21,643 bases of DNA from DASUPK01 sp035265665 (GTDB lineage Bacteria; Actinomycetota; Thermoleophilia; Solirubrobacterales; 70-9): positions 1 through 21,643 of the forward strand of contig DATFOK010000068.1 of NCBI GenBank assembly GCA_035265665.1, read 5' to 3'. The notes under the pieces were generated by a model. The model worked only from the letters and a program-made list of their open reading frames with translations, did no database searches and was not told the DNA's origin. Made by a program: the position numbers and the translations under genes. Every line of letters starts with the position of its first letter. Position 1 is the stretch's first letter. Positions 7,135 to 13,504 of this stretch are shown here, piece after piece.

Positions 7135-7806
7135 ATGCGTGTCCTGGTCGTAGACGACGAGCCACAGCTCCGCAGGGCCCTCGAGCGCGCGCTGAAGCTC
7201 GAGGGCTACGACGTCGAGATGGCTGCCGATGGCGCACAGGCGCTCGGCGCGATCGCCTCGAGGCCCACCGACGCGATCGTCCTCGACGTGCTCATGCCGA
7301 AGCGAGACGGCCTGGAGGTGGCGCGGGAGCTTCGCGCCCGCGGCGACACCACCCCGATCCTGATGCTGACCGCGAGGGACGCAGTGCAGGACCGGGTCGA
7401 CGGCCTCGACGCGGGCGCCGACGATTACGTGGTCAAGCCCTTCGCCCTGGAGGAGCTGCTCGCCCGGCTCCGCGCGCTGCTGCGCCGCACGAACGGGGAC
7501 GCCGGCGAGCAGCTGAGCTATGCGGACCTGACCCTCGATCCCGCGACCCGTGAGGTCCATCGCGGCGAGCGGCCGGTGCAGCTCACCAAGACCGAGTTCG
7601 CGCTGCTCGAGCATCTGCTGCGCCACCCCCGCCTGGTGCTGAGCCGCTCCCAGCTCTTCGAGGCGGTCTGGGGATACGACTTCGGGCCGCGCTCGAACTC
7701 GCTCGAGGTCTACATCGGCTACCTGCGTCGCAAGACAGAGGAGGGCGGCGAGCCGCGGTTGATCCAGACGGTGCGCGGGGTCGGGTACTCGCTGCGGGAG
7801 AAATGA
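7135..7806 (+). CDS. OmpR/PhoB-family response regulator
   Basis: A 223-residue two-domain regulator. In the receiver domain the acidic pair is D7/D8, the phosphoacceptor is Asp51 in AIVLDVLMPKRDG, the switch Thr is T79 and Lys101 sits in YVVKPF. After a short linker comes the winged-helix Trans_reg_C domain (about 128-220), with TKTEFALLEHLLRHPRLVLSR, the EVYIGYLRRK recognition helix and the RGVGYSL wing. Start 7135 (MRVLVVDDE) is the family N-terminus; AGGAG is 19 bases away, too far to be its ribosome site, so translation may be leaderless from the weak -10. The kinase gene overlaps by ATGA at 7803-7806. It probably controls its own operon and perhaps the secreted protein at 11495 (see the matching boxes). 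Confidence 0.95.
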   Translation: MRVLVVDDEPQLRRALERALKLEGYDVEMAADGAQALGAIASRPTDAIVLDVLMPKRDGLEVARELRARGDTTPILMLTARDAVQDRVDGLDAGADDYVVKPFALEELLARLRALLRRTNGDAGEQLSYADLTLDPATREVHRGERPVQLTKTEFALLEHLLRHPRLVLSRSQLFEAVWGYDFGPRSNSLEVYIGYLRRKTEEGGEPRLIQTVRGVGYSLREK

Positions 7807-9212
7807 GCCTCCGGCGCCGGCTCGCGCTGCTCTCGGCGCTGGCGGTCGCCCTGGCGGTGCTGCTCGCCTCGGTCCTGGTCTATGCGCTGGTGCGCGACCG
7901 GCTGCGAAGGGACGTCGACAACGACCTGCGCGACCAGGCGAGCCGGGTCAGCCAGCGGTTCCAGACCGGTCCCCCGCCCGCCCCGCCGACGACCTCGGCG
8001 CAGGTGGAGCGTGGTGAGCACCGCGCCCTGATACTGCCGGCGCCGGAACCCGGCGGGCCCGAGGCGCTTGCCCAGCTGATCTCGCCGAACGGGGCGGTGG
8101 TCACGTCGCCCGGCTCGGCGATCCGCATTCCGGTGTCGAGTGCCGACCGCGCCCTGGCGGCCGGCGGGGGTCAACCCACGCTCGAGGACGCGAAGGCCGG
8201 TGACACCGATCTGCGGGTGCTGACGCAGCCCGTAGCCGATGGCGCGGCGATCCAGGTCGCCCGCTCGCTGGAGGACACCAACGAGACGCTCAACACGCTG
8301 GTCATCATCCTGGCCGCGGTCAGCGCCGGTGGCATCGCGCTGGCGGCCGCGCTCGGCCCGGTCGTCGCGCGGGCGGCGCTCGCGCCCGCCGGCGAGGTCT
8401 CCGACGCGGCCGAGGAGGTGGCGAGGACGCACGACCTCACCCACCGGATCGAGGTCCGCGGCGACGACGAGCTCGGACGGCTGGCCGCCAGCTTCAACGA
8501 GATGCTGGCCGCGCTGGAGCGCTCCGAGGCCGCGCAGCGCCGGCTGGTCGCCGACGCCTCACACGAGCTGCGGACCCCGCTCGCAACCCTGCGGACCAAC
8601 ATCGAGACGCTCGGCAGGGGCGACAAGCTCGAACCCGAGGAGCGCAAGCGCCTGGTCGCCGACGTGACCCACGAGCTCGAGGAGATGACCGAGCTGGTGG
8701 GCGACGTGGTCGAGCTGGCGCGCGCTCCCGGCCAGGACGCGATCGCTCGCCAGGATGTGGCCCTCGACGAGCTCACGCGCGACGCGATCGAGCGGGCCGA
8801 GCGGCGGGCTCGCGGGGTCAGCTTCGAGCGCCGCCTACAGGCCTCTCTGGTCCATGTCGACCCGCAGCGCGTTGGCCGGGCGATCTCGAACATGCTCGAC
8901 AACGCCACCAAGTGGAGCCCTCCCGAAAGCATGGTCGAGGTCGAGGTCGAAGGCGGGCGTGTCACGGTTGGCGACCACGGGCCGGGCTTCCCCGATGGTG
9001 ATCTCGACAAGGTCTTCGACCGCTTCTGGCGCGCCGACGAGGCCCGGGGCAAGCCGGGCTCCGGCCTCGGCCTGGCGATCGTGCAGCGGGTGGCCGAGGA
9101 GCACGACGGCACCGCCCGGGCCCGGAACGCCCCCGAGGGGGGCGCGGTCGTCAGCCTCGAGCTGCCCACCATCAACGGCGACTCCTCAGCTTCGCTTCCG
9201 GGGTCGCCTTAG
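7803..9212 (+). CDS. Membrane sensor histidine kinase (HAMP-HisKA-HATPase)
   Basis: A 469-residue kinase. TM1 is about 8-30, a periplasmic-side sensor region of about 130 residues follows with no recognisable domain, and TM2 is about 162-185. Then come a HAMP linker (HDLTHRIEVRGDDELGRLAASFNEM), the HisKA H-box with His254 in DASHELRTPLATLRTN, and the HATPase N-box (MLDNATKWSP), G1 (GDHGPGFPD) and G2 (KPGSGLGLAIVQRV) boxes. All catalytic motifs are intact. It is coupled to the response regulator by a 4-base overlap and is its presumed partner. The last 41 bases overlap the end of the convergent PucR-type gene. The architecture resembles the MprB/TcrY class; the signal is unknown. Confidence 0.95.
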   Translation: MSLRRRLALLSALAVALAVLLASVLVYALVRDRLRRDVDNDLRDQASRVSQRFQTGPPPAPPTTSAQVERGEHRALILPAPEPGGPEALAQLISPNGAVVTSPGSAIRIPVSSADRALAAGGGQPTLEDAKAGDTDLRVLTQPVADGAAIQVARSLEDTNETLNTLVIILAAVSAGGIALAAALGPVVARAALAPAGEVSDAAEEVARTHDLTHRIEVRGDDELGRLAASFNEMLAALERSEAAQRRLVADASHELRTPLATLRTNIETLGRGDKLEPEERKRLVADVTHELEEMTELVGDVVELARAPGQDAIARQDVALDELTRDAIERAERRARGVSFERRLQASLVHVDPQRVGRAISNMLDNATKWSPPESMVEVEVEGGRVTVGDHGPGFPDGDLDKVFDRFWRADEARGKPGSGLGLAIVQRVAEEHDGTARARNAPEGGAVVSLELPTINGDSSASLPGSP

Positions 9213-10386
9213 GCTTCGAGGCCCTCAGAGCGAGCTCGAGCTCGAAGCGCGCGTCGGGGTCCTCGAGCTGGTCGCCGAAGAGATCGCGCAGGCGGGCGAG
9301 CCGGTAGCGGATCGTCTGCGGGTGCAGGTGCAGAGCGCGCGCCATGGCCGCAGCGTTGCCGCCCCGCTGGACGAAGGCCAGTGCGGTCTCCTCCATCCGG
9401 GTCCGGGCCGCCGGGGTGAGCTCGGCGAGCGGGGCGAGCCGGCTCTGGGCGAGGCGGTCCGCCAGGCCGCCCGACTCGAAGATCAGGAGATCGGCGAGGT
9501 GCCGGTCGGCTGTGATCGGGGAGGCTCCGTCGATCGCCCCGGCCTCGGCCGCACGCAGGGCGGCCTTGGCGAGAGCCCAGGAGGCGCCCAGCTCGGCGCG
9601 CGGCGCAGCGGGCCCGAGGGCGGCGGTGACGGACTCGGTGGCCCGCTCGAGCTCGGCGGTCCCGCTGGGGCTCTCCGCTCCCGAGACGAGCGCGCAGCCG
9701 ACGCCATCCACGGCGCCCGTAAGGGCGTCGGCGGGAAGTCGGCGCGCGACCCGGGCCAGGTCGCCCTCGGCGACCGCGAGCGGCGCGGCGCTTCGCGGCA
9801 GCCGCCAGCCGGCCGCCTGCGCCGCTTCTCTCAGGGCCCTCTCCTCGGCCGGCGGGTCCCGAAGCAGCAGGGCGAGCAGCTCGCGGCGGCGGCGCTGGCG
9901 CTCGCCCTCCTGCTCGCGCTGCGCCTGCGCGTAGCCCTCGACCGAGTCGGCGGACAGCTCGTCGATGTACGCGAAGATCGCCTCGGCCAGGATCGCGAGC
10001 TGGTCTGGGTCGACACGATGGCGACGAGCCGCCGCGGAGATCCGCCGCCAGGCGACCCGGGCGCCGATGCGATAGGCGGACTGCAGGGAATCGAGTGTCC
10101 GGCCCTGCCGCAGCTCCCCCCGGCCCAGCGCGACGTAGACGTCGCGCCCCGGCTCCCGGCCCGCATCCGGATCGCGGATCAGCGCGACGAACTGGCGGAG
10201 AGCCTCGGTGACGCCGGTGCGGATGCCGGCGCCGAAGCTCCCCTCGAGAGGGCGGGCATATTCGGGGACCTCGCGGGCGATCGTCGCCAGGATCTCCTCC
10301 GTCGCCGCGGGGAGCTCGGGCTCGATCACGGCCGCCAGCCCGGACGGCAGGGCCCGCCAGGGCTCGGGACCGACGTCCTTTGTCAT
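9172..10386 (-). CDS. PucR-type transcriptional regulator
   Basis: A 404-residue regulator. The N-terminal two thirds hold a helical sensor region (REVPEYARPLEGSFGAGIR, then the YRIGARVAWRRISAAA helix) found in actinobacterial RsbRD/PucR-like regulators. A degenerate GGDEF-like middle region follows. The C-terminal PucR HTH is at about 340-395 and includes GGNAAAMARALHLHPQTIRY and RLARLRDLFG. It is divergently transcribed from a fatty-acid desaturase (76 bp between starts), the usual placement of a regulator of the neighbour. By proximity I infer that it controls desaturase expression. It is tail to tail with the histidine kinase gene, with a 41-bp overlap. Ligand unknown. Confidence 0.88.
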   Translation of the reverse strand: MTKDVGPEPWRALPSGLAAVIEPELPAATEEILATIAREVPEYARPLEGSFGAGIRTGVTEALRQFVALIRDPDAGREPGRDVYVALGRGELRQGRTLDSLQSAYRIGARVAWRRISAAARRHRVDPDQLAILAEAIFAYIDELSADSVEGYAQAQREQEGERQRRRRELLALLLRDPPAEERALREAAQAAGWRLPRSAAPLAVAEGDLARVARRLPADALTGAVDGVGCALVSGAESPSGTAELERATESVTAALGPAAPRAELGASWALAKAALRAAEAGAIDGASPITADRHLADLLIFESGGLADRLAQSRLAPLAELTPAARTRMEETALAFVQRGGNAAAMARALHLHPQTIRYRLARLRDLFGDQLEDPDARFELELALRASKPKATPEAKLRSRR

Positions 10387-10450
10387 CTGAGTGATAAGAA
10401 AGCTGCCTCGAAGTTGGCATGGAGACTAACTCCTGTGGGTCGGTCGTGCC

Positions 10451-10456
10451 TAGCCT
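10451..10456 (+). promoter_or_regulatory. Probable -10 element of the desaturase gene, leaderless arrangement
   Basis: TAGCCT lies six bases before ATG 10463, with no Shine-Dalgarno sequence in front of the ATG. This is the same geometry as the moxR promoter. The 76-bp divergent region also has a loose AGTT...AACT dyad (10412-10432) that could be a regulator site, but it is too weak to call. Confidence 0.5.
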
Positions 10457-10462
10457 GGTCGC

Positions 10463-11410
10463 ATGACAAACGAAATGACCCACGAGATGACCAGCACGAC
10501 GAAGTTCGTCAACCTCGGCGCCATGGTGGTGCCGTTCCTCGCCACCCTCGCCGCGATCGTCCTCTTCTGGAACCAGGTCGTGAGCGCCACGGATCTCGCG
10601 ATCCTGACCGTGATGTACCTGATCACCGCCGCGGGGATCACGGTGGGCTTCCACCGCATGCTCACCCACCGCTCCTTCCGCACCCACAAGGCGACCGAGT
10701 ACGCCTTCGCCGTGCTCGGCACGATGGCGGTCCAGGGCTCGGTGATCGCCTGGGTGGCCGACCACCGCAAGCACCACGCCCACACCGATGTCGAGGGCGA
10801 TCCGCACAGCCCGCACGTCGGCCACGGCGAGGGCGTCGGCGGCGTCCTGCGCGGCCTCTGGCACGCCCACACCGGCTGGTTGCTCTCCGAGCACGGCCGG
10901 GCCGACTGGAAGAAGTACGCGCCGGATCTCTACGAGGATCCCAGCATGCGCCTGATCAACAGACTCTTCATCCCGCTGGTGGTGCTCGGCCTGGCGATTC
11001 CGGCACTGGTCGGCTATCTGCTCACCGGCGCCCTGCCGGGTGCGGCGACGGGACTGCTCTGGGGAGGCCTGGTCCGGGTCTTCTTCGTCCACCACGTCAC
11101 CTGGAGCGTCAACTCGATCTGCCACTTCCTCGGTTCACGCCGCTTCGAGGTGGAGGACCACTCGACCAACGTGTTCTGGCTCGCCGTCCCCTCCCTCGGA
11201 GAGTCCTGGCACCACAACCACCACACGTTCCCCCGCTCCGCGGAGCACGGCCTGCGGCGCTGGGAGCTCGATCCGTCCGCCCTGATCATCCGCGCGATGG
11301 AGCGGCTGGGGCTCGCCTGGAACGTGATCCGGATCGCGCCCGAGCGCCAGCAGGCGAAGCTCGCCACGGCCAGCCAGGCAGCGCCGAGCGAACCTCAAGC
11401 CGCTTCTTAG
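10463..11410 (+). CDS. Membrane fatty-acid (acyl-CoA) desaturase
   Basis: A 315-residue diiron desaturase. The three histidine boxes are intact: H64-RMLT-H69 (HX4H) in GFHRMLTHRSF, H101-RK-H104-H105 (HX2HH), and H250-HN-HH254 in GESWHHNHHTFP. Additional conserved histidines are H210/H211 in FFVHHVTWSVNS. Membrane segments lie at about 19-36, 45-62, 83-98, 167-188 and 195-210, with the His boxes facing the cytoplasm. It inserts a cis double bond, most probably delta-9, into a C16/C18 acyl-CoA using O2 and an electron donor (ferredoxin, rubredoxin or flavodoxin reductase) not encoded nearby. The divergent PucR-type gene is its likely regulator, suggesting membrane-fluidity control. Start 10463 fits the leaderless -10; a second in-frame Met is at codon 5. 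Confidence 0.93.
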   Translation: MTNEMTHEMTSTTKFVNLGAMVVPFLATLAAIVLFWNQVVSATDLAILTVMYLITAAGITVGFHRMLTHRSFRTHKATEYAFAVLGTMAVQGSVIAWVADHRKHHAHTDVEGDPHSPHVGHGEGVGGVLRGLWHAHTGWLLSEHGRADWKKYAPDLYEDPSMRLINRLFIPLVVLGLAIPALVGYLLTGALPGAATGLLWGGLVRVFFVHHVTWSVNSICHFLGSRRFEVEDHSTNVFWLAVPSLGESWHHNHHTFPRSAEHGLRRWELDPSALIIRAMERLGLAWNVIRIAPERQQAKLATASQAAPSEPQAAS

Positions 11411-11415
11411 CGCGA

Positions 11416-11449
11416 TCTCAGCCTCCTCTCAGGCCCGGCTGGCTTGATG
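11416..11449 (+). promoter_or_regulatory. Perfect CTCAG-N6-CTCAG tandem box before the secreted-protein gene
   Basis: CTCAG (11417-11421) and CTCAG (11428-11432) are perfect direct repeats with an 11-bp period. Each is preceded by T and the second is followed by G, giving TCTCAGCCTCCTCTCAGG. A possible -10 (TTGATG, 11444-11449) follows after ten bases. The layout fits an OmpR-family activator site replacing the -35. It resembles the box before the response-regulator gene at 7096. Confidence 0.45.
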
Positions 11450-11494
11450 GTCGGCGAGCCCGGCGCGACCGGGACACGACAGAAGGAGCAGCTG

Positions 11495-12043
11495 ATGAAC
11501 AAGAAGAGAGGCATCACGGTCCGCTTCGGGCCGCTGGGCCTGTCCCTGTTGGCCGCCGGGGTGACGGCGGTCGGCTTGGCGGCGGTGTCAGTGGCCGACA
11601 GCGGCGGAAGCGGCGAAGGCAGGGACGGCGGTAACCGCGGCAGCGGCGCCCGCACCTTCGAGATGCACGGACCACCCGGCAGCGCGCCCGGCGTGGCGAT
11701 CATGGGCGAGGAGCTCTCCAGCGAGGACAGGCAGAAGCTGGAGGACTTCCGGCAGTGCATGGAGGACAACGGCGCGCCGGCGCCTCCCGAGCCGGGCAAG
11801 ATCGATCCGAGCGACGGTCCGCCGGAGCCGCCGAGCGCGACCGACCGGGAGAAGCTCGAAAAGGCCTTCGAGGCCTGCAAGAGCAAGCTGCCCGAGAAGC
11901 TCCAGGACGCCGGACCGCCCGGCCTCCACACGTTCCGCTGCGGGCCTGGCGCGCCTGGCGAGCAGGGCGATGGCCGCGAGCAGGGCCGCAACCAGAACCA
12001 GAGCAATCAGTCGGGCACGCAGTCGAGCGGCTCGGCGGCCTGA
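11495..12043 (+). CDS. Small secreted or membrane-anchored Cys-containing protein, unknown function
   Basis: A 182-residue protein starting at ATG 11495, nine bases downstream of AGAAGGAG. Residues 1-35 form a signal sequence with a KKR start and a hydrophobic core (LGLSLLAAGVTAVGLAAVSV). The mature part is low in hydrophobics and rich in Gly, Pro, Glu and Asp. It has a module FRQCMEDNGAPAPPEPG (Cys88) and a related FEACKSKLP (Cys128), plus a third cysteine (Cys149). The FxxCM-(x)n-G-x-P pattern recurs in actinobacterial exported hypothetical proteins. The tail is Gln/Asn/Ser-rich and probably disordered. Cys88 and Cys128 may form a disulphide. It is monocistronic, bounded downstream by the hairpin at 12106. 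The upstream tandem box suggests two-component control. Confidence 0.8.
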   Translation: MNKKRGITVRFGPLGLSLLAAGVTAVGLAAVSVADSGGSGEGRDGGNRGSGARTFEMHGPPGSAPGVAIMGEELSSEDRQKLEDFRQCMEDNGAPAPPEPGKIDPSDGPPEPPSATDREKLEKAFEACKSKLPEKLQDAGPPGLHTFRCGPGAPGEQGDGREQGRNQNQSNQSGTQSSGSAA

Positions 12044-12105
12044 ACAGACTCGTCCATCACAAAACGGCGCCGGTGGCGCGGCGCCCCATACGCATCCATC
12101 CCCAG

Positions 12106-12133
12106 CGAACGGGCCCCGGGCGGGGCCCGTTCG
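12106..12133. terminator. Strong 12-bp hairpin, probable terminator
   Basis: CGAACGGGCCCC (12106-12117) pairs perfectly with GGGGCCCGTTCG (12122-12133) around a GGGC loop, about 60 bases after the secreted-protein stop. There is no T-tract, as is common for GC-rich actinobacterial terminators. It can act on either strand. Confidence 0.65.
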
Positions 12134-12140
12134 CGTTCAA

Positions 12141-12178
12141 TGAAGGATTGGGGCCGCTATAGGGGACTCAATCCTTCA
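12141..12178. repeat. 10-bp inverted repeat with 18-nt loop beside the aldo/keto reductase stop
   Basis: TGAAGGATTG (12141-12150) and CAATCCTTCA (12169-12178) are perfect inverted copies separated by 18 bases. The pair begins 18 bases beyond the minus-strand stop of the aldo/keto reductase and is AT-richer than the surroundings. It may be that operon's terminator, or an end or attachment sequence; there is no T-tract. Confidence 0.5.
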
Positions 12179-12195
12179 GTTGCCGTTGACGCCGC

Positions 12196-12954
12196 TTAGC
12201 CGAGCGCCTCGAACTCGTCGTCGGTCAGCTCGAGCTCGAGCGCGGCGAGGTTCTCGCGCAGGTGCTCGATCGAGGTGGTGCCCGGGATCGGCAGCATCGC
12301 CGGCGAGCGCCGCAGCAGCCAGGCGAGCGCGATCTGTTCCGGCGTCGCGCCGCGTCGCTCCGCGATCTGCGCGAGGGCCGGCGGGCCGTCGCCCTTGAGC
12401 GGGTAGTAGGGGACGAAGACGATCCCGTTCTCCTCGCAGTAGTCGACGACGTCGTCGTAGCGCCGCTCGGCGACGTTGTAGTGGTTCTGCACGGCGGCGA
12501 TCGGGACGACCTCGCGCGCCGCCTCGACCTGCCCGACGTCGACGGCGGAGATGCCGACCTCCTTGATCTTCCCGGCGTCGCGGTACTCGGCGATCGCGCC
12601 GAGGCTGACCTCGAGCGGCGTCTCGGCAAGGACTCGGTGCAGGTAGTAGAGGTCGATCACGTCGGTCCGCAGCCTCTCGAGGCTCTGCTCGATCTGGGCG
12701 CGGAGCTCCTCGGGGCTGCCGCTGCCGCTGTAGCCCCCCTTGGTGGCTACCACGAGCCCGTCGGGCTTCGGGGAGAGCGCCTCTCCGATCGCCCGCTCGC
12801 TGTCGCCGCCGCTGTAGCTGTGGGCTGTGTCGATCAGCCCGAGCCCAGCCTCGACCGCCTCGCGCAGGAAGGCGTGGTGCTCGGGCGTCGAGCCGAGCCG
12901 GTTGGTACCGAGGCCGATCCGCGCGACTTCGGTGCCCGCGACGGTCAGCGTCAC
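12196..12954 (-). CDS. Aldo/keto reductase
   Basis: A 252-residue TIM-barrel NAD(P)H oxidoreductase, at the short end for the family. The catalytic tetrad is complete: Asp42 and Tyr47 in GLIDTAHSYSGG, Lys72 in VATKGG and His106 in LYYLHR. NADPH-site features follow: VQNHYNVAERR, VPYYPLKG, and near the C-terminus IPGTTSIEHLRENLAAL. The start is GTG (CAC on the plus strand at 12952-12954), overlapping the TGA of the upstream SnoaL-like gene as GTGA, so the two are coupled. It would reduce an aldehyde or ketone; the substrate is not predictable. The closest general pattern is the YdhF/Tas-like or perakine-reductase-like group, which I cannot resolve further. Confidence 0.9.
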   Translation of the reverse strand: MTLTVAGTEVARIGLGTNRLGSTPEHHAFLREAVEAGLGLIDTAHSYSGGDSERAIGEALSPKPDGLVVATKGGYSGSGSPEELRAQIEQSLERLRTDVIDLYYLHRVLAETPLEVSLGAIAEYRDAGKIKEVGISAVDVGQVEAAREVVPIAAVQNHYNVAERRYDDVVDYCEENGIVFVPYYPLKGDGPPALAQIAERRGATPEQIALAWLLRRSPAMLPIPGTTSIEHLRENLAALELELTDDEFEALG

Positions 12955-13412
12955 CCCGGCAAACCGACCGACTCGAGCGCGGTCGAGATGTCCGAGTAGA
13001 TGGTGAAGCTCGCCACCTTGCGGTCGCGCTGCTCGAGCACGTGCGCGAGCGGGACGTCGAGGTCCACGCCGCTCTCCTTCTGCGTGATCTGCAGCCGGCC
13101 GAGCACGACCCAGCGGCCGTCGCGGGCTGCTCGCAGGCCCTCCGGCTGGAAGCGGTCCCGCTCGAAGAGCTCCTCGATGTCCGCCCGCCAGCGCTTGTAG
13201 CCGCGGATCCCCTTGTAGGTCTTGTCGTCGATGAAGACCGTTTCCATGCGGATCTGGAAGTCCGGGTGCAGAAGCGCCTCAAGTCCCTGCCCCCCACGGT
13301 CGATTTCATCGTAGATGCGCCTCACCGCCTCCAGCGCGGAGCCGGTGTCCGCCTCCTCCATCGCCGCATTGAACTGACGCTCAAGCGTTTCGACGTCGTG
13401 CTGGTCGTACAT
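12951..13412 (-). CDS. NTF2/SnoaL-like domain protein
   Basis: A 153-residue protein with the cone-shaped SnoaL-like fold. It has an N-terminal helix region (VETLERQFNAAMEEAD), then ALEAVRRIYDEIDRGG, ALLHPDFQIRME, a YKGIRGYKRWRADIEELFE helix typical of the family, and strands WVVLGRLQI and VASFTIYSDISTALESVG. Members bind small ligands or act as isomerases and cyclases. No catalytic Asp/His set can be assigned confidently here. It is the first gene of a two-gene operon with the aldo/keto reductase. The divergent region to the GGDEF-EAL gene holds a CCAGTA tandem repeat (13423-13439) that ends about ten bases from this ATG. Confidence 0.82.
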   Translation of the reverse strand: MYDQHDVETLERQFNAAMEEADTGSALEAVRRIYDEIDRGGQGLEALLHPDFQIRMETVFIDDKTYKGIRGYKRWRADIEELFERDRFQPEGLRAARDGRWVVLGRLQITQKESGVDLDVPLAHVLEQRDRKVASFTIYSDISTALESVGLPG

Positions 13413-13422
13413 ATGATGGTTT

Positions 13423-13439
13423 CCAGTATCTCCCCAGTA
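13423..13439. promoter_or_regulatory. CCAGTA direct repeat with 11-bp period in a divergent promoter
   Basis: CCAGTA (13423-13428) and CCAGTA (13434-13439) are exact copies separated by TCTCC, between the SnoaL-like gene (minus) and the GGDEF-EAL gene (plus). One helical-turn spacing suggests a dimeric regulator bound to one face. On the minus strand GATACT, overlapping the near copy, could serve as a -10. Confidence 0.4.
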
Positions 13440-13504
13440 GTACGGATTCGCCTCGGCGCCGCCTGCGGCAAGCTATCGGAGCCATCGCGGAGGGAACGTT
13501 CAGC

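Noticed and set aside
8755..11634. 959-codon plus-strand frame across kinase, PucR and desaturase genes
   Set aside because: Runs out of frame or antisense through three well-identified genes; shadow.
12066..12085. GGCGCC repeat pair after the secreted-protein gene
   Set aside because: Short and GC-only with an 8-base loop; expected by chance at this base composition.
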